Source: Raffaelea ambrosiae (taxonomy: Eukaryota; Ascomycota; Sordariomycetes; Ophiostomatales; Ophiostomataceae). From it: a stretch of 64,000 nucleotides of DNA. A program made the position numbers and the translations under genes. The DNA is taken from positions 977,127-1,041,126 of the forward strand of contig PCDI01000007.1 of NCBI GenBank assembly GCA_002778195.1, in the 5' to 3' direction. Below, one piece after another: positions 1 to 10,582 of the stretch. Every line of letters starts with the position of its first letter. Position 1 is the stretch's first letter. The notes under the pieces are model-generated. The model made no database searches, had not been told where the DNA came from, and saw nothing but the letters and a program-made list of their open reading frames with translations.

Positions 1-1715
1 CGGCCACACGTCCACAGAAGCACTCAAGACCGCGGTGTGCTACTTTGCTGTTTGCAGCATGACCGACAACCAGTGCCAGGCCGAGCTGGGCCTGGATCGT
101 GCCGCCTTGGTGGAAGATTGGCGGCGTACCTGCGAGGATGCCATCGAGGCGTCCGGTCTCTTGACGACACGCGACACGACTGTTCTTCAGGCGTTTGTCT
201 TGTATCTTGTCAGTTTGCCACATATTCGATCCTGGCACACACTCTCGGGAAAAACGACGACTGACTCCTGGCCCCCCCCCAAATTGACAGTTTGCTAGAA
301 AGATCAATGACCGAAGTCAGGCCGTATGGACGCTGGTCGCTCTGGCCGTCCGCATGGCCAAGGGACTCCATCTGAACATGGAGTCCAAGAAGAACGAGTC
401 GTTTTTCTGTCAGCAGCTGCACAGGCGGCTCTGGTACACCATCTGCCTGCTGGACCTGCAGACAGCCAACCTCCAGGTCACGCAGCCACTCATCAGCGGC
501 AAAGAGGCCGCCTCAACGACCATGGCCTTGCCCAATCACATCAACGACGCCGACTTTGGCCCCGACACAACGCTGACGACGACGGCGACGACGACGACCG
601 CCGAGGCGGGGGTACCTCTCGACCGAGAAGAGATCACTGACACTACGATAGCACTGGTCATCTACCGCCTGCAGATGATAGGCCGCGGATTGGTTCACAT
701 GCCGCATATGGCTTCCAGAGGGGGTGGTGACGGTGGTGGTGATCGGCCGCAGGCGCAGGCGCAGTGGCAGCAGCCGATCTGCCAGTTCGAGGACCAGGCC
801 ATGCGTCTGCTGCGCTTCTGTGACCCGGAATCGTCGCCGTATGCCTGGTTCACCTGGAACGGCACGCACGGCCTTGTCTACGCAGCGCATCTGCTGGGCC
901 GGCAGCCGGTGCTGTTGTCTCTGCACCGTGCTAGCGACCCAGAGGGGAATAACAACAAGAACAACAACAGCAACAACGACGACGACAACGACAAACCCAA
1001 CCCCGCGTTTGCGGCAGAGTCGCTGCGACTGGCCATCCGGTGGCTGGAAAAGACGCTCCTTATTCTGACCGACCCCCGCGGCGAGGGCTTCCGGTGGTAC
1101 ATTTCTGTGCAGTGGCACGGCCTGGTGGTCGCCATCGCGGACTGCTACGTGTGCACTGACGCCGCACTCGTGCGTCGTGCCTGGCCCGTGATCGAGGCGT
1201 TGTACCAGCGCCACGAGGAACAACTGGGACGTAGCAGGAACAGCATCAACAGCAGCAGCAGCGGCAGCAAGAGCAGTAGCGACAACGATGGCTGCGGTGA
1301 TGGCCGGATGCTGGGGCCATTGGCCAAACTGATGCGCCGGACGCGCGAGAAGGTGGCCGCCCTGTTACAGACACAACCGGCAGAGACGGCCTCTGAGGCA
1401 GCAGAGCTACTAGGAACAGGGCGAGAGACAACACGCGCGACAGATGACGGGGACATGCCTGCCGCAGTGTCGTCTGCATCTACACCGGCGGCCACTGGAG
1501 GAACAATAATACCCGAGGCGCAATTGGCTGATACCAACTGGGTTTCGACCTTGTCGTCCTCACAATCCCTCGCCGACCCGCCTGCCCCGGCCACCGATGT
1601 GGCCTTCCCATCGTTCCGGGAGATTTTGTATGACCCGCTGAAGATATGGGGCGATCTGTTGGCGAGCGTACCATGTGATGGCATGTACCAACCAGAACTA
1701 CCGTTTCCACCGTGA
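1..1715 (+). CDS. Fungal-specific transcription factor, 3' part (5' end outside window)
   Basis: Open at the left edge of the window; model is exon <1-208, intron 209-290 (GTCAGT donor, GACAG acceptor), exon 291-1715, and the phases close. The joined protein carries the middle-homology ('fungal_trans') core: a QAFVLYL helix followed by RSQAVWTLVALAVRMAKG and RRLWYTICLLDLQTA, which is the usual order in Zn2Cys6 regulators. The DNA-binding zinc cluster must lie upstream of the window. The C-terminal half has low-complexity Asn/Asp (about 960-1000) and Ser-rich (about 1240-1290) stretches, typical of regulator linkers. It would act in the nucleus as a pathway regulator; its target cannot be told from this fragment. 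It converges with the UV-endonuclease gene, with a 224-base purine-rich spacer between the stops. Confidence 0.85.
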
Positions 1716-1939
1716 AGGCACCGCGACCCCAACGAATGCTGGCATTGATGTTCTGCTCGAGCAGTTGTTTTGACCGGCTTTTTTTGGAATACAGTTTTCA
1801 TACATCTTTCTCTCCGCTGCCCAGGAACTATTTGCGAAAAAAGAGAAGAAAGGAGAGAGAAAAAAAAAGAGAGAAGAGAAGAAAAAAGAAAAAAAAACAA
1901 AAAAACAAAAAAAAAAAACACCTAAAAAAAAGCTTGCAT

Positions 1940-3685
1940 CTACCCTCCTCCTTTATTTGATCTCTTCCGCTTCAGCCACGCTTCGTTTCCTTCTGGCCAG
2001 AACACCCGGCCGTGTGGCCCACCCATGCCAAACTCCTCGGCGTTCTTGCCGCCCTTGTTCTCCTCTTCGTTGTCTTCGAATTCCTCGTCGTCCCGCTCGT
2101 GCGGAACCATGTCCGCTGCCAGCTCCCAGCCCGGCAGCTCAAACTTCCGCATCAGCGCCAGCACCGCCTGCTCCTTGTCCTTGGCCTCGATCATCAGGTC
2201 CATGTCCGGCCGGCACGGCGGCAGCGTGGCCACCCGTGCGCTGTGCTTGCGCCGCTCGCGCGCGCTGCCCCCCGGCACGGCCGGCTCCGAGTAGTGCATC
2301 TTTTGCGTGATGCCCTTGCGCGTCCACGTCGCGCGGATGCGCTGGGCCAGCGGCGTCTCCGCCGCCACGTCGGCGGTGCCGGGCCGCACCGGGCTGTCGT
2401 GGTCCCAGACGATGTTGTGGTGGTGGAAGTCCAGCACGAGCGGGATGTCGAGCGCCTCGCACACCGGCAGCAGGTCGTGCACGCTCCAGGCGACGTCGTC
2501 GTTTTCGAGCACGAGCCGCCGCCGGACCGACGCGGACAGCCGCGTCGTGTACACGTGCCGGAACCGCGCCAGCGTCGCCGCCTTGTCGCCGAACACGCCG
2601 CCCATGTGCAGAATCATCACGGCGTCGCGGTCCTGCTGCGGCGGCAGACGCAGGAGCGTCAGCAGCTCGTCGTGGTACGCCAGGTCGCGCACCGCCGCAT
2701 CGATCACCTCGGGCCGCGGCGAGCCCAGCTGCGTGTACTGGCCCGGGTGCGTCGTCAGGCGGTGGCCCAGCGACGCGGCCACCCGGCCCGCCGCCGCCAG
2801 CGCGTCGGCCGCGAACGGCGCCAGCGCATACCCGTACTCGGCGTGGCTGGCCAGCGGGAACATCTCGGAGCTCAGCCGCAGGAAGCGGATGCCGTACCGC
2901 TCGTTCCAGCGCAGCAGCCGCACCACGTCGCGGGCGTTGGCGAGGCCGAGGCGCTGCACGTAGGCGAGGCCGCGCTCGACGCTGGCCGGCTGGGTCTTGT
3001 CGGGCCGGTTCTTGGTCGGGTGGGCGGGCGAGGCGGGATCCCGCAGTGGGTGGCGGTTCTCGAGGACGGAGGCGATGCGGCAGGTGCGCGAGCAGAACAC
3101 GGGCGGGTTGGCGGAGCGGAGGTAGGTGTTGAGGCAGGCCTGGAGGAGGAAGGAAGCGGTGTTAGAGGAAGGGAGAAAGAAAGTGCTGCCAGGGGGAAGG
3201 GGGGGGGGGTAAAGTGGCCTTACATAGCCTAGACGGCCTTTCCAGGGCAGTGGAAGATAGGTGCTGTTGACGGGAGCAGGCGGGCTTTCCGCCTCGCTGG
3301 CATCCGTGTCACCGGCGTCGTCGTTGTCGACTGAAAACTCCTTGTCATCGGCAAGCGGTGCTTTGACTGTCTTGACTGTCTTGGCTGCCTTGGCTTTTTT
3401 GTCTTTCTTGACGGTCTCTATCGCCTTTGCCGTCTTTGTCGTCTTTGTTCTCCGCGTGGTTGTTGTCCCAATTTCAAACACAACAGAATCTGTAGCCGTT
3501 TGTACAATGGTCTTGCTCTTGGCCGACCGGAGGGTCTGCCGTTTGGAGGACAGACCGCTGGATACCAGAGTCTCAACGGCTCGCCTCTTTCGCGACATAA
3601 CTGAGAATGCCGCCTGAGTCTGGCGGACAAGAACTGACGAAGAATGGATATGGCGGCTGGAAAGACGTGTCGCGATCGACGCCAT
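1940..3685 (-). CDS. UVE1: UV-damage endonuclease (UvdE/Uve1 family)
   Basis: Starts DNA repair by nicking 5' to UV photoproducts (alternative excision repair). Exons complement(3224-3685) and complement(1940-3139); the 84-base intron 3140-3223 (GTAAGG...CTCCAG) is a multiple of three and open, but splicing it restores the family signature GYACLNTYLR. Product about 553 aa. TIM-barrel metal/active-site landmarks are present in order: LSSEMFPLASH, TTHPGQYTQLGSP, ILHMGGVFGDK, LVLENDDVAWS, LDFHHHN, KMHYSEP and the DLMIEAKDKEQAV helix. The first Met (3685) gives an Arg/Ser-rich leader with no acidic residues; an internal in-frame Met30 (3598) is followed by SRKRR. Family members are about 600-650 aa in fission yeast and Neurospora, so the length is normal. 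Confidence 0.93.
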   Translation of the reverse strand: MASIATRLSSRHIHSSSVLVRQTQAAFSVMSRKRRAVETLVSSGLSSKRQTLRSAKSKTIVQTATDSVVFEIGTTTTRRTKTTKTAKAIETVKKDKKAKAAKTVKTVKAPLADDKEFSVDNDDAGDTDASEAESPPAPVNSTYLPLPWKGRLGYVRPLYPPPLPPGSTFFLPSSNTASFLLQACLNTYLRSANPPVFCSRTCRIASVLENRHPLRDPASPAHPTKNRPDKTQPASVERGLAYVQRLGLANARDVVRLLRWNERYGIRFLRLSSEMFPLASHAEYGYALAPFAADALAAAGRVAASLGHRLTTHPGQYTQLGSPRPEVIDAAVRDLAYHDELLTLLRLPPQQDRDAVMILHMGGVFGDKAATLARFRHVYTTRLSASVRRRLVLENDDVAWSVHDLLPVCEALDIPLVLDFHHHNIVWDHDSPVRPGTADVAAETPLAQRIRATWTRKGITQKMHYSEPAVPGGSARERRKHSARVATLPPCRPDMDLMIEAKDKEQAVLALMRKFELPGWELAADMVPHERDDEEFEDNEEENKGGKNAEEFGMGGPHGRVFWPEGNEAWLKRKRSNKGGG

Positions 3686-4192
3686 TCAAAACAGGGACAA
3701 ATGAACGAGAATGTAAAGAACGTTTCAAGATTTTCAGCACAAATCCAGATGACGTTCGAGAGCAGGCCTACTTATGCTGGCCACTAGTCATCCCTCTGCA
3801 TGCTCGATCGCCATGCAACTCTGCTGTGAGGAGGCCATCGACGCTAATCCAGAACGGGCAACTAACATCAACAGTACTGTGTTGGGAGAAATGAAAGCAA
3901 GCCACGGGATCCAGCACATGATACATGCATGGGAAAGCAAGAATGGTTCTTTACAGACCAACTAGTGGCCGTCAAAGGGTATTCATCCATAAACTTTCCT
4001 CCAGGCATGATGTCAGACTCCCCACTTGTGCCAGACGGCCAGCCAGGACGCCAAGCCACAGGTCCCGGATTTTCGGCGTTAACAACAGCCTTACAGACGA
4101 AGTCTAAGGTTATGAATCCCAGTCGGGATTGCTTCCTGCTCGTTCTTACGCAAAGGGGACAGAAAGCAACCTCCATACTCCATCCCTTCACT
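3686..4192. promoter_or_regulatory. Divergent spacer between UV endonuclease and regulator gene
   Basis: No supported gene. The stretch lies head-to-head between the UV endonuclease start (3685, minus) and the regulator start (4193, plus), so it should hold both promoters. I see no clear TATA box or repeated motif. Confidence 0.5.
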
Positions 4193-5942
4193 ATGCCCTT
4201 TCAGTTTATCGACAATAACAACATCGGCCCCGCGACAAGAAGACGCATTCGTAGCCATGTCGCACAGGGCAAGAACGCTGGCAAGAAAATCGCCCGCCCA
4301 CCACGGAACAAGGCCGCCACACCCCCCAAGACACTGCTGTTCCGCGCCTCCAACCCTTCTGCCCCTGCAGGAGCTGCAGGCCCGAGACCACTAGAGCCGT
4401 CTTCGACGTCTTCGGAAGCTGACGCTCAAGCCGATGCTCTGGAATGTGGAGACGGCCATTCTGTCGCTGTCCCCCGACTGGTCGGAGACGGACTCATCTT
4501 TCCGGTGGTGTTGCCATCCGAGACGCTGAGTTTTGCCCGAACAGGTAACTTTCCCTTCTGAGCGATGGCGATACAGACAACCGAAACTGATTCCCTTTGA
4601 CAAAAAGCGTTTCATTTTTTGAGTGGACCACGGCACACAGAGGAAATGAGCCATATCCTCAAGGACACCAATTCACAAGCATCGATATGGGTCCGCTACA
4701 TGTTGATGGACGAAGCATGTAGGTTGTTCCCCACACGTTTATGATTCTTCACGGTTGTGGTCAATGATTCGAGTACTGACACCCGACTGGGTAGACTTCC
4801 ACTGCTCCATGGCCACCGCGTCCATGATTCTGAATCAGCACTTCAGCAGCAGCCACGAGCAGCAGACGGGCGCTGCCCACCACCTCCTGTCCACTTTCCG
4901 CATCGTCAATGACCGGCTGTCCGGCCAAGATGCTGCCTCGGATCAGACCATCGCCACCGTCGTGGGCATGGCCCAGTACGAGCTCGCGCAGCGCCAGCAC
5001 TACCGGGGGTTTGTGCACATGCAGGGCCTCGAGCGGCTGGTGAAGATTCGTGGCGGCATCCAGACGTTGACGGCCTACATGCCGATGCTGACTGTCAAGA
5101 TGTTCCGGGCCGACCTCGAGTACGCGCTGCAGCTGGGATCCGCCACCATGTTCAGCGTGAAAGACGTGGCGCAGGGGTCACCCTGTACGAGTTTGCAGAA
5201 ACTCGGACAGTCCTCGTCGGACGAGGACAACCGCAACAACCCCGCAGGCTTTTGCCTGAGTCCGGACTCCACCAGCGACGGGCAGTCTGTTGTCACCAGC
5301 AGAAGCAGCACCACCCCAACAACAACAACAACAACAGCGGCTGCAGAGACTGCCCTGCGAACAAAGAAGCTCTGCAGCAGCCCTGGTCTTCGGGCTCTTC
5401 TTGACGAGATGATGGGCGTCGCATCACTCCTCAACGACGTGGTTGCCGGTCGGCACGCCCAAATTAGTGGCCATTACTTTCACAACTACATCATCCTATT
5501 GGGTTACAAACTGCTGGCCGTGCGGACGCTGCGCGAGGCCACCTCCACTATGGGCTACACCGAGAATCTGATCTACCTGGGGTTGGCGACGTTCCTGTTG
5601 ACGTTTCTGCCGCGGCTGGACCGCAAGACAGCCGAGAGCCAAGTACTATCGGGCATTTGCCAAGGTGCAGCCTTGGAAGACCTCAAGACGTCTCGGAGAA
5701 GTCGTGAGGTACTGTTGTGGTTTCTATTCATCACGAGCGGCTCGGCTTTTAAAATCGACAAGGAACCTCGGCTGGTCCGCCAAACGGCCAAGGTCCTGGA
5801 CGCTCTGGGGCTGGAATCGTGGGGTGCCACATCGCGTATTTTGGGCCAATATCCATGGGTGCATGCGCTGCACGGAAAGAATGGACTGGATTTATGGAGC
5901 AAAGCCGCGTTTCAAAAATGCCCACGCCCAAGCCGCTGCTAA
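4193..5942 (+). CDS. Fungal transcription-factor-like protein without N-terminal zinc cluster
   Basis: Three exons: 4193-4544, 4641-4718 and 4795-5942 (introns of 96 and 76 bases, GTAACT/GTAGGT donors); phases close to give about 525 aa. The start was chosen because the N-terminus reads MPFQFID, then RRRIRSHVAQGKNAGKK. This basic opening is characteristic of a large family of fungal 'specific transcription factor domain' proteins (DUF3468-like) that lack the Zn2Cys6 motif. The second splice restores a DEAYFHCSMATASMIL helix, a conserved landmark of the family. The middle has a Ser/Thr-rich insert with a poly-Thr run near 5315-5340. It probably acts in the nucleus, but DNA binding is not evident. 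Not obviously linked to its neighbours. Confidence 0.82.
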
Positions 5943-6559
5943 GCTTGCTCGCAGTTCGACGGCTGTGAAATTGTGAAGCTTAAGAGGATGAGTTGCTGTT
6001 AGACTGCCGCTGCTGCGCCTGGAACCCCTCTCATTTGATACCACTTTTACCACCAGAAATACAGCCCCCTACTACCTTTGATTGGAGGTTCATGGAATCC
6101 AGAAGCGTCTGCAATGTTTGTGTCAGGTACAGTATTAGAGCTATGCCGTATTAGGATGGTACTCTCTGATTGGACATTTGAAAGATCTCCCGTTCTGTCA
6201 AATTCTGGCCTAACCAAAATGAGCAAGCACTCTCCTATTGCCCTACCAAGTGAATGGGACTCCACTCCGGACCTCGACGTCTTTGAACCGCGTCCAGGCC
6301 ACGACAAACACGATGGAAGCATCAACGAGCTCCGGAATTAGGATTGTTCTTTGAAACTAAAGGTTTTCATATGCAGAGTCCGGAAAGGAAAAAAAAAATG
6401 GTATTTAATGGCCATGAACGCCTCCAAGAGGACTGGCCGAATTGGCATTCCATCTTTTCATCATTGAACATCAAGACTCATTTCTACGCCTGATCTCTTC
6501 ATCTCGACTTCGAAGACAATACCCCCCCCCCGTCCAAAAAAAAAAAAAGAGACGAAACC
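5943..6559. other. Intergenic region, no gene seen
   Basis: About 620 bases between two same-strand genes. It must contain the 3' end of the regulator and the promoter of the dehydrogenase. A C8 tract and an A12 tract lie just before the dehydrogenase ATG. No coding signal found. Confidence 0.5.
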
Positions 6560-7842
6560 ATGGCCAGACAAGAACTTTCCAAGCAAAAGCGCAACCTGCC
6601 GCTGCGCGTCTCCAAGGAGACCTCGGCTGGCAAGACCTACATTGTCACCGGCGCCAACACGGGACTGGGCTTCGAGGCCGCCCAGCACCTTGTCGCTGTC
6701 GACGCTGCCAAGGTCATTGTGGCCGTGCGCAATCTGAGTGCGGGCGAGGCGGCCAAGGCCAAGATCGAAGAGGCGACGGGCAAGACGGGCGTGGTCGAGG
6801 TCTGGCCGCTCGACCTGGCCAGCTACGACTCGGTCCGGGCATTTGCCGCCAAAGCCCACACCGAGCTCGACCGCCTCGATGCTGTGATTGAGAATGCCGC
6901 TATGGCTACCGCCCAGCGAAGCCTGGCCGAGGGCCACCTCCTGACCATGACGGTCAACGTGCTGAGCACGTTCCTGCTGGCGGTGCTGCTGCTGCCGCAG
7001 CTGAGCGCGAGCGCTAAGAAATACGGCACCACCACGTATCTGACCCAGGTCATTAGCGGGTCGATTTTCGACGTGGAAAAAGACTGGCCGCAGCTACGTG
7101 ACGATCCGATCAGCTACCTTGACAAGGAAGAAAACTTTGCCCTGTCGTCGTGAGTACTCCCCCCTTTCTCTAAGCAGGGGCTAAATCCGATATTTTTCTT
7201 ATTTGTTTTTATTTTCCTACCCACTTTTTCATCTTATTTGTGATTTTTTTTTTTTTTTTTTTGTTTATTCCCCTGTCCGCACTCACCTTCAACTACTTGT
7301 TTTCTTTCTTTTCTCTCCTGCCTCGTATCCCTGTTATACTAATATCTATCTCTCCAGATACGCTTTCTCCAAACTTATCCTGACATTGGCTTCCCGTGGC
7401 TTGGCACGCCTTCTTCCCGTCTCTCATACCGGTGTCGTGATCAACCACGTCGACCCCGGCTTGTGTATCACCGAGCTGGGCCGAAACGCGCCACCTAAGT
7501 TCGTGGAACAAATAAAGAAGATGCACGACGCGTTTGGCCGGACAGCTGAAGATGGTAGCCGAACTCTTCTATTCGGCGTAGTGGCCGGAGAGGCTAGCCA
7601 CGGGCACTTTCTGGACGCCTGTGAGGACGTGGAGTAAGTTTTGACCTTCCCATTCTCCATTTTTCTCTCCATGGATCCATCCATAAATGAATCCATCACT
7701 GACAAACAAAAATAACAACAATAGGAACGATATACCGGCTTTTCTCAAGGACCTGAATGACCAAAAGAGAACATGGGAACACATTGCCAAGGAACTGGAG
7801 GCTGCGGCGCCTGGATCGATCAAGGCAGCTCTTGCTATCTAG
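6560..7842 (+). CDS. Short-chain dehydrogenase/reductase
   Basis: NAD(P)(H)-dependent oxidoreductase of the classical SDR fold, about 327 aa. Exons 6560-7149, 7358-7633 and 7725-7842; introns of 208 bases (with a T20-like tract) and 91 bases with GTGAGT and GTAAGT donors. Landmarks: Rossmann TGANTGLG (about residues 31-38), ENAAMA in place of the usual NNAG, and the catalytic YAFSK tyrosine-lysine pair restored exactly by the first splice. The absence of a signal peptide suggests cytosol. It resembles the fungal retinol-dehydrogenase/WW-domain-oxidoreductase-like SDRs, but the substrate is unknown. No functional link to the genes around it is visible. Confidence 0.9.
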
Positions 7843-8458
7843 AAAGACAGGACAGGACAGAATCGTGATTTTTTTGTTTTTGTTTTTGTTTTTGTTCTTG
7901 TATCTATTTATGTATTGAATGAAAACGAAACGAGAATGATTGATTCGTGTCTGCGCCATTTTGCTTGGCCTGCAATCCTCAGATTCCTAGTAATCTTTTA
8001 TCTTGACCCGCCATCTTCATCGGAATGCCCAAGAACGTGGTAGAAAACAACAGAGATAAGAGAAAAAAAGGACACACGAACACAAAGAGACAAAAATGAC
8101 AAACGAGATACTGATAGGCAAGCAGAAGGTGGGAAAAACAGAAGAAATAAACAAAAGTGAAATGTTTCAAGCGACAGAAAAAGAAATAGCTAGATACAAA
8201 GGGTCAGCTCGTCTTGGCTTCACCCCGAAGGGCTACTAGACCCCAGCACCGCGTTGAGGTGCGAGCTGAATCTCTGGGGCCGACAACAGAGAGGAAACCT
8301 CTTTGCGACCCGGCCGCTAATGCCACCGGCAGTTGTTGGTGGTACAACTGGGTTCACCTTTGTCGCCGACTCGTGACAGGATTTCTCACGAGCTGTGGAA
8401 TGCCGCCACATCGACCTTCCGATGCCTTAGTCCTAAGCGGCGGAAGCAGATTGTCGAT
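7843..8458. other. Intergenic region, no gene seen
   Basis: About 615 bases with a repeated TTTTTG tract near 7868-7895 just after the dehydrogenase stop and an A-rich stretch at 8040-8200. No coding potential that I can support. Confidence 0.5.
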
Positions 8459-8923
8459 TCAGATATCGTTCAACTCCGCCCTGAGGACTTTGTCTTGGAC
8501 ACTCGGATCTCCAATCTTCTGCCTGATCTCACCTAGAAGCTCTTGCAGATGCGATCTCTCCGTCCTGAGAGAATCCGCTTCGGCGCGAAGCCTCTTGGAT
8601 CGTTCAGACAGTTCCCCTAGCTCCCTAGTGACGCTTCCAAGATGCTGAGCGATTCTCGCCATCCTGTCCGCATCCAACCTAAGGAGTCGAGCAGATGTAC
8701 TCTCTCCTGACGGCGTAACACCACCACCGCCAGAGTCAGACGAGTTCTGCTCGGCTGGCGCCTCGTAAAACTCGTGATCAACACCTAGGTAGACCTGAAG
8801 AAAGCGGACAGCCCATTGATTGTTGGAGATCCAACGCACCTGGACAATGAAAAGTACCAGGACAAGCCTGGCACAGATTTCAGCGAAGCTGTAAAAGGCG
8901 AATCCGTCGAGGTAATGGAACAT
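8459..8923 (-). CDS. Possible small membrane/coiled-coil protein
   Basis: Single open frame of 154 aa. The first 30 residues are hydrophobic (FAFYSFAEICARLVLVLFIV) and could form one membrane segment. The region from about residue 85 to 140 is heptad-rich and charged (LGELSERSKRLRAEADSL and following), consistent with a coiled coil. The pattern, an N-terminal anchor followed by a coiled coil, is coherent enough to suggest a real protein. I recognise no family. A TATATATA run sits only about 21 bases upstream of the ATG, too near to be a normal TATA box for this start. It could also be a chance frame. Confidence 0.45.
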   Translation of the reverse strand: MFHYLDGFAFYSFAEICARLVLVLFIVQVRWISNNQWAVRFLQVYLGVDHEFYEAPAEQNSSDSGGGGVTPSGESTSARLLRLDADRMARIAQHLGSVTRELGELSERSKRLRAEADSLRTERSHLQELLGEIRQKIGDPSVQDKVLRAELNDI

Positions 8924-10582
8924 AATGGGAATCTCAGATGAAGATATATATAGTAATTATGAATGTAAAGTAGGTGTGAATGTAAAGTAAATGTGAGTGT
9001 ATGGGAAAGTATGTGAAAAGATGAAAAAAATGGCGAAGAAAGAAAGATCGAAGAGAAGAGAAGCTGGGTTCGAAGACAAATTTATACAGGGCCCAAAGGC
9101 AAGCTCTTGTTTTCACGAGGTCGTTCCTTCTATTTTTGGAAGTCTACCTCGCTCCTGCCTCACAAATGCAGATAATGAAAAAAAAAAAAAAAAACCAAGA
9201 AAAAAACATATAGAAACCATTCACGCAGATTCCCAACAAAATCAGAAGTGGCCAAAATAAACAAGGAAATGGGCCCATCGCGCTACGTCAAAGGGAAGAT
9301 GAAGAGAGTGATGAAAAAACAAATGCAAAAGACAAATTTCAAACAACGACAGGATACTCCAAATACATCGACGGAAAGCCACGATGAAGAATAAAATATG
9401 CATAACGCAAAATTCAAGCGTGTCCACGCACGAGGTCTACTACTCACACCTTCAGATACTATCTCCCTTCCGTAAAAAAAAAAAAACAATAAACTACCTC
9501 CCTTTTTATTCCTTCATTCTGGAGCTTTCTTAAGCAGAAAGAGAAAGATTTTCATGGGCAAAGGCCTGTAACACAACGACATCATCGGTCCACTTCTCCG
9601 ACCAAAATTTCCTGCTTTTGCTCCGGAAGCTTTTCGGAAGCTCAGTTCTGATTGTGAGAAAAAGGAAAGAGCAGGCCAGTTTGCTCTGTTGACTGGGAGA
9701 ATAGCCGGGAGCGTAAAAAAACGGCAGCAGCTTGGACCCCAACGACACGGTGAAGTGCGAGCACCAGACACACAATATGACGACAGTGGCAACAAGCATC
9801 CACAGAGATAAGCGGAATCGGAAGAAGGGAGCTTCTACAAAACACAGACAGTAAAGGCAAACTGTTGACTGTTGTCCTCATCTATTTAATACGGCGGTAG
9901 CTGGACGAAGGCTGGGGATCGTGTCCGGTAGCCATTACATATTGGCAGAAGAATACTATTGAGTACCGTCCTAGCACAACGGGGCTTTTCTCCCGTGTTT
10001 CCTCTGTAATATTTGCTACCACTCCCGAATGCCAATCAGATCAGAAAGAGGACCCTTTTTGCTCACTCGCTCCCGGGGATGAAAGCGAGAACATAATGGC
10101 CCGTAAGACAAGGGGAAAGGGCGGGGGCGGGGGTGGAGGTGGAGGTGGGGGAAGGTAGTCCAGTTCTTTCGCTTTGCCAGTACACTTTTCGGTTGCACCA
10201 ACAACACAGACGTAAATATTTGATTCCGAAAAGGGAAGGAACGACCTCGAGAAAGGAAAATGGGCAAGGGAGGGGAACCCTCATCAAAAAAAAAAAAAAA
10301 AAAAAAAAGCGCGAGGCAGGAGGCGATAACGTCTGAAGAAAGAAGGTAGCTGTGAAGACCAGTCACAGCACGCATCAAAGGGAACACACAGAAGCACATA
10401 TCAGTAAATTACGACTTAAATGTAGAAATGCAGAATTTAAGTTTTATCAAAAGTAGACCTCTGTTGGTGCGTGTGTCTTGACACAAGCCAGGTCATAGAA
10501 GGCGACATAATTTATACACGTTGGAGTGCACTAACAAAGTACGCAGAGACCTATACCGACATCGTCGAGATTCTTGGCTGTA
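8924..10582. other. Intergenic region, no gene seen
   Basis: About 1.66 kb of low-complexity DNA. It includes A15 near 9179, A14 near 9475, a GGGGGC/GGAGGT repeat near 10120-10155 and A23 at about 10286-10308. Open frames here are short and biased by these tracts; none looks like a protein. Confidence 0.5.

Noticed and set aside
1712..1960. Lys-rich open frame between the first two genes
   Set aside because: Encoded by an A/G-rich low-complexity spacer between two convergent stops.
3600..4107. Small plus-strand open frames upstream of the regulator at 4193
   Set aside because: No family resemblance; the regulator's characteristic N-terminus starts at 4193, so these are most likely promoter or leader sequence.
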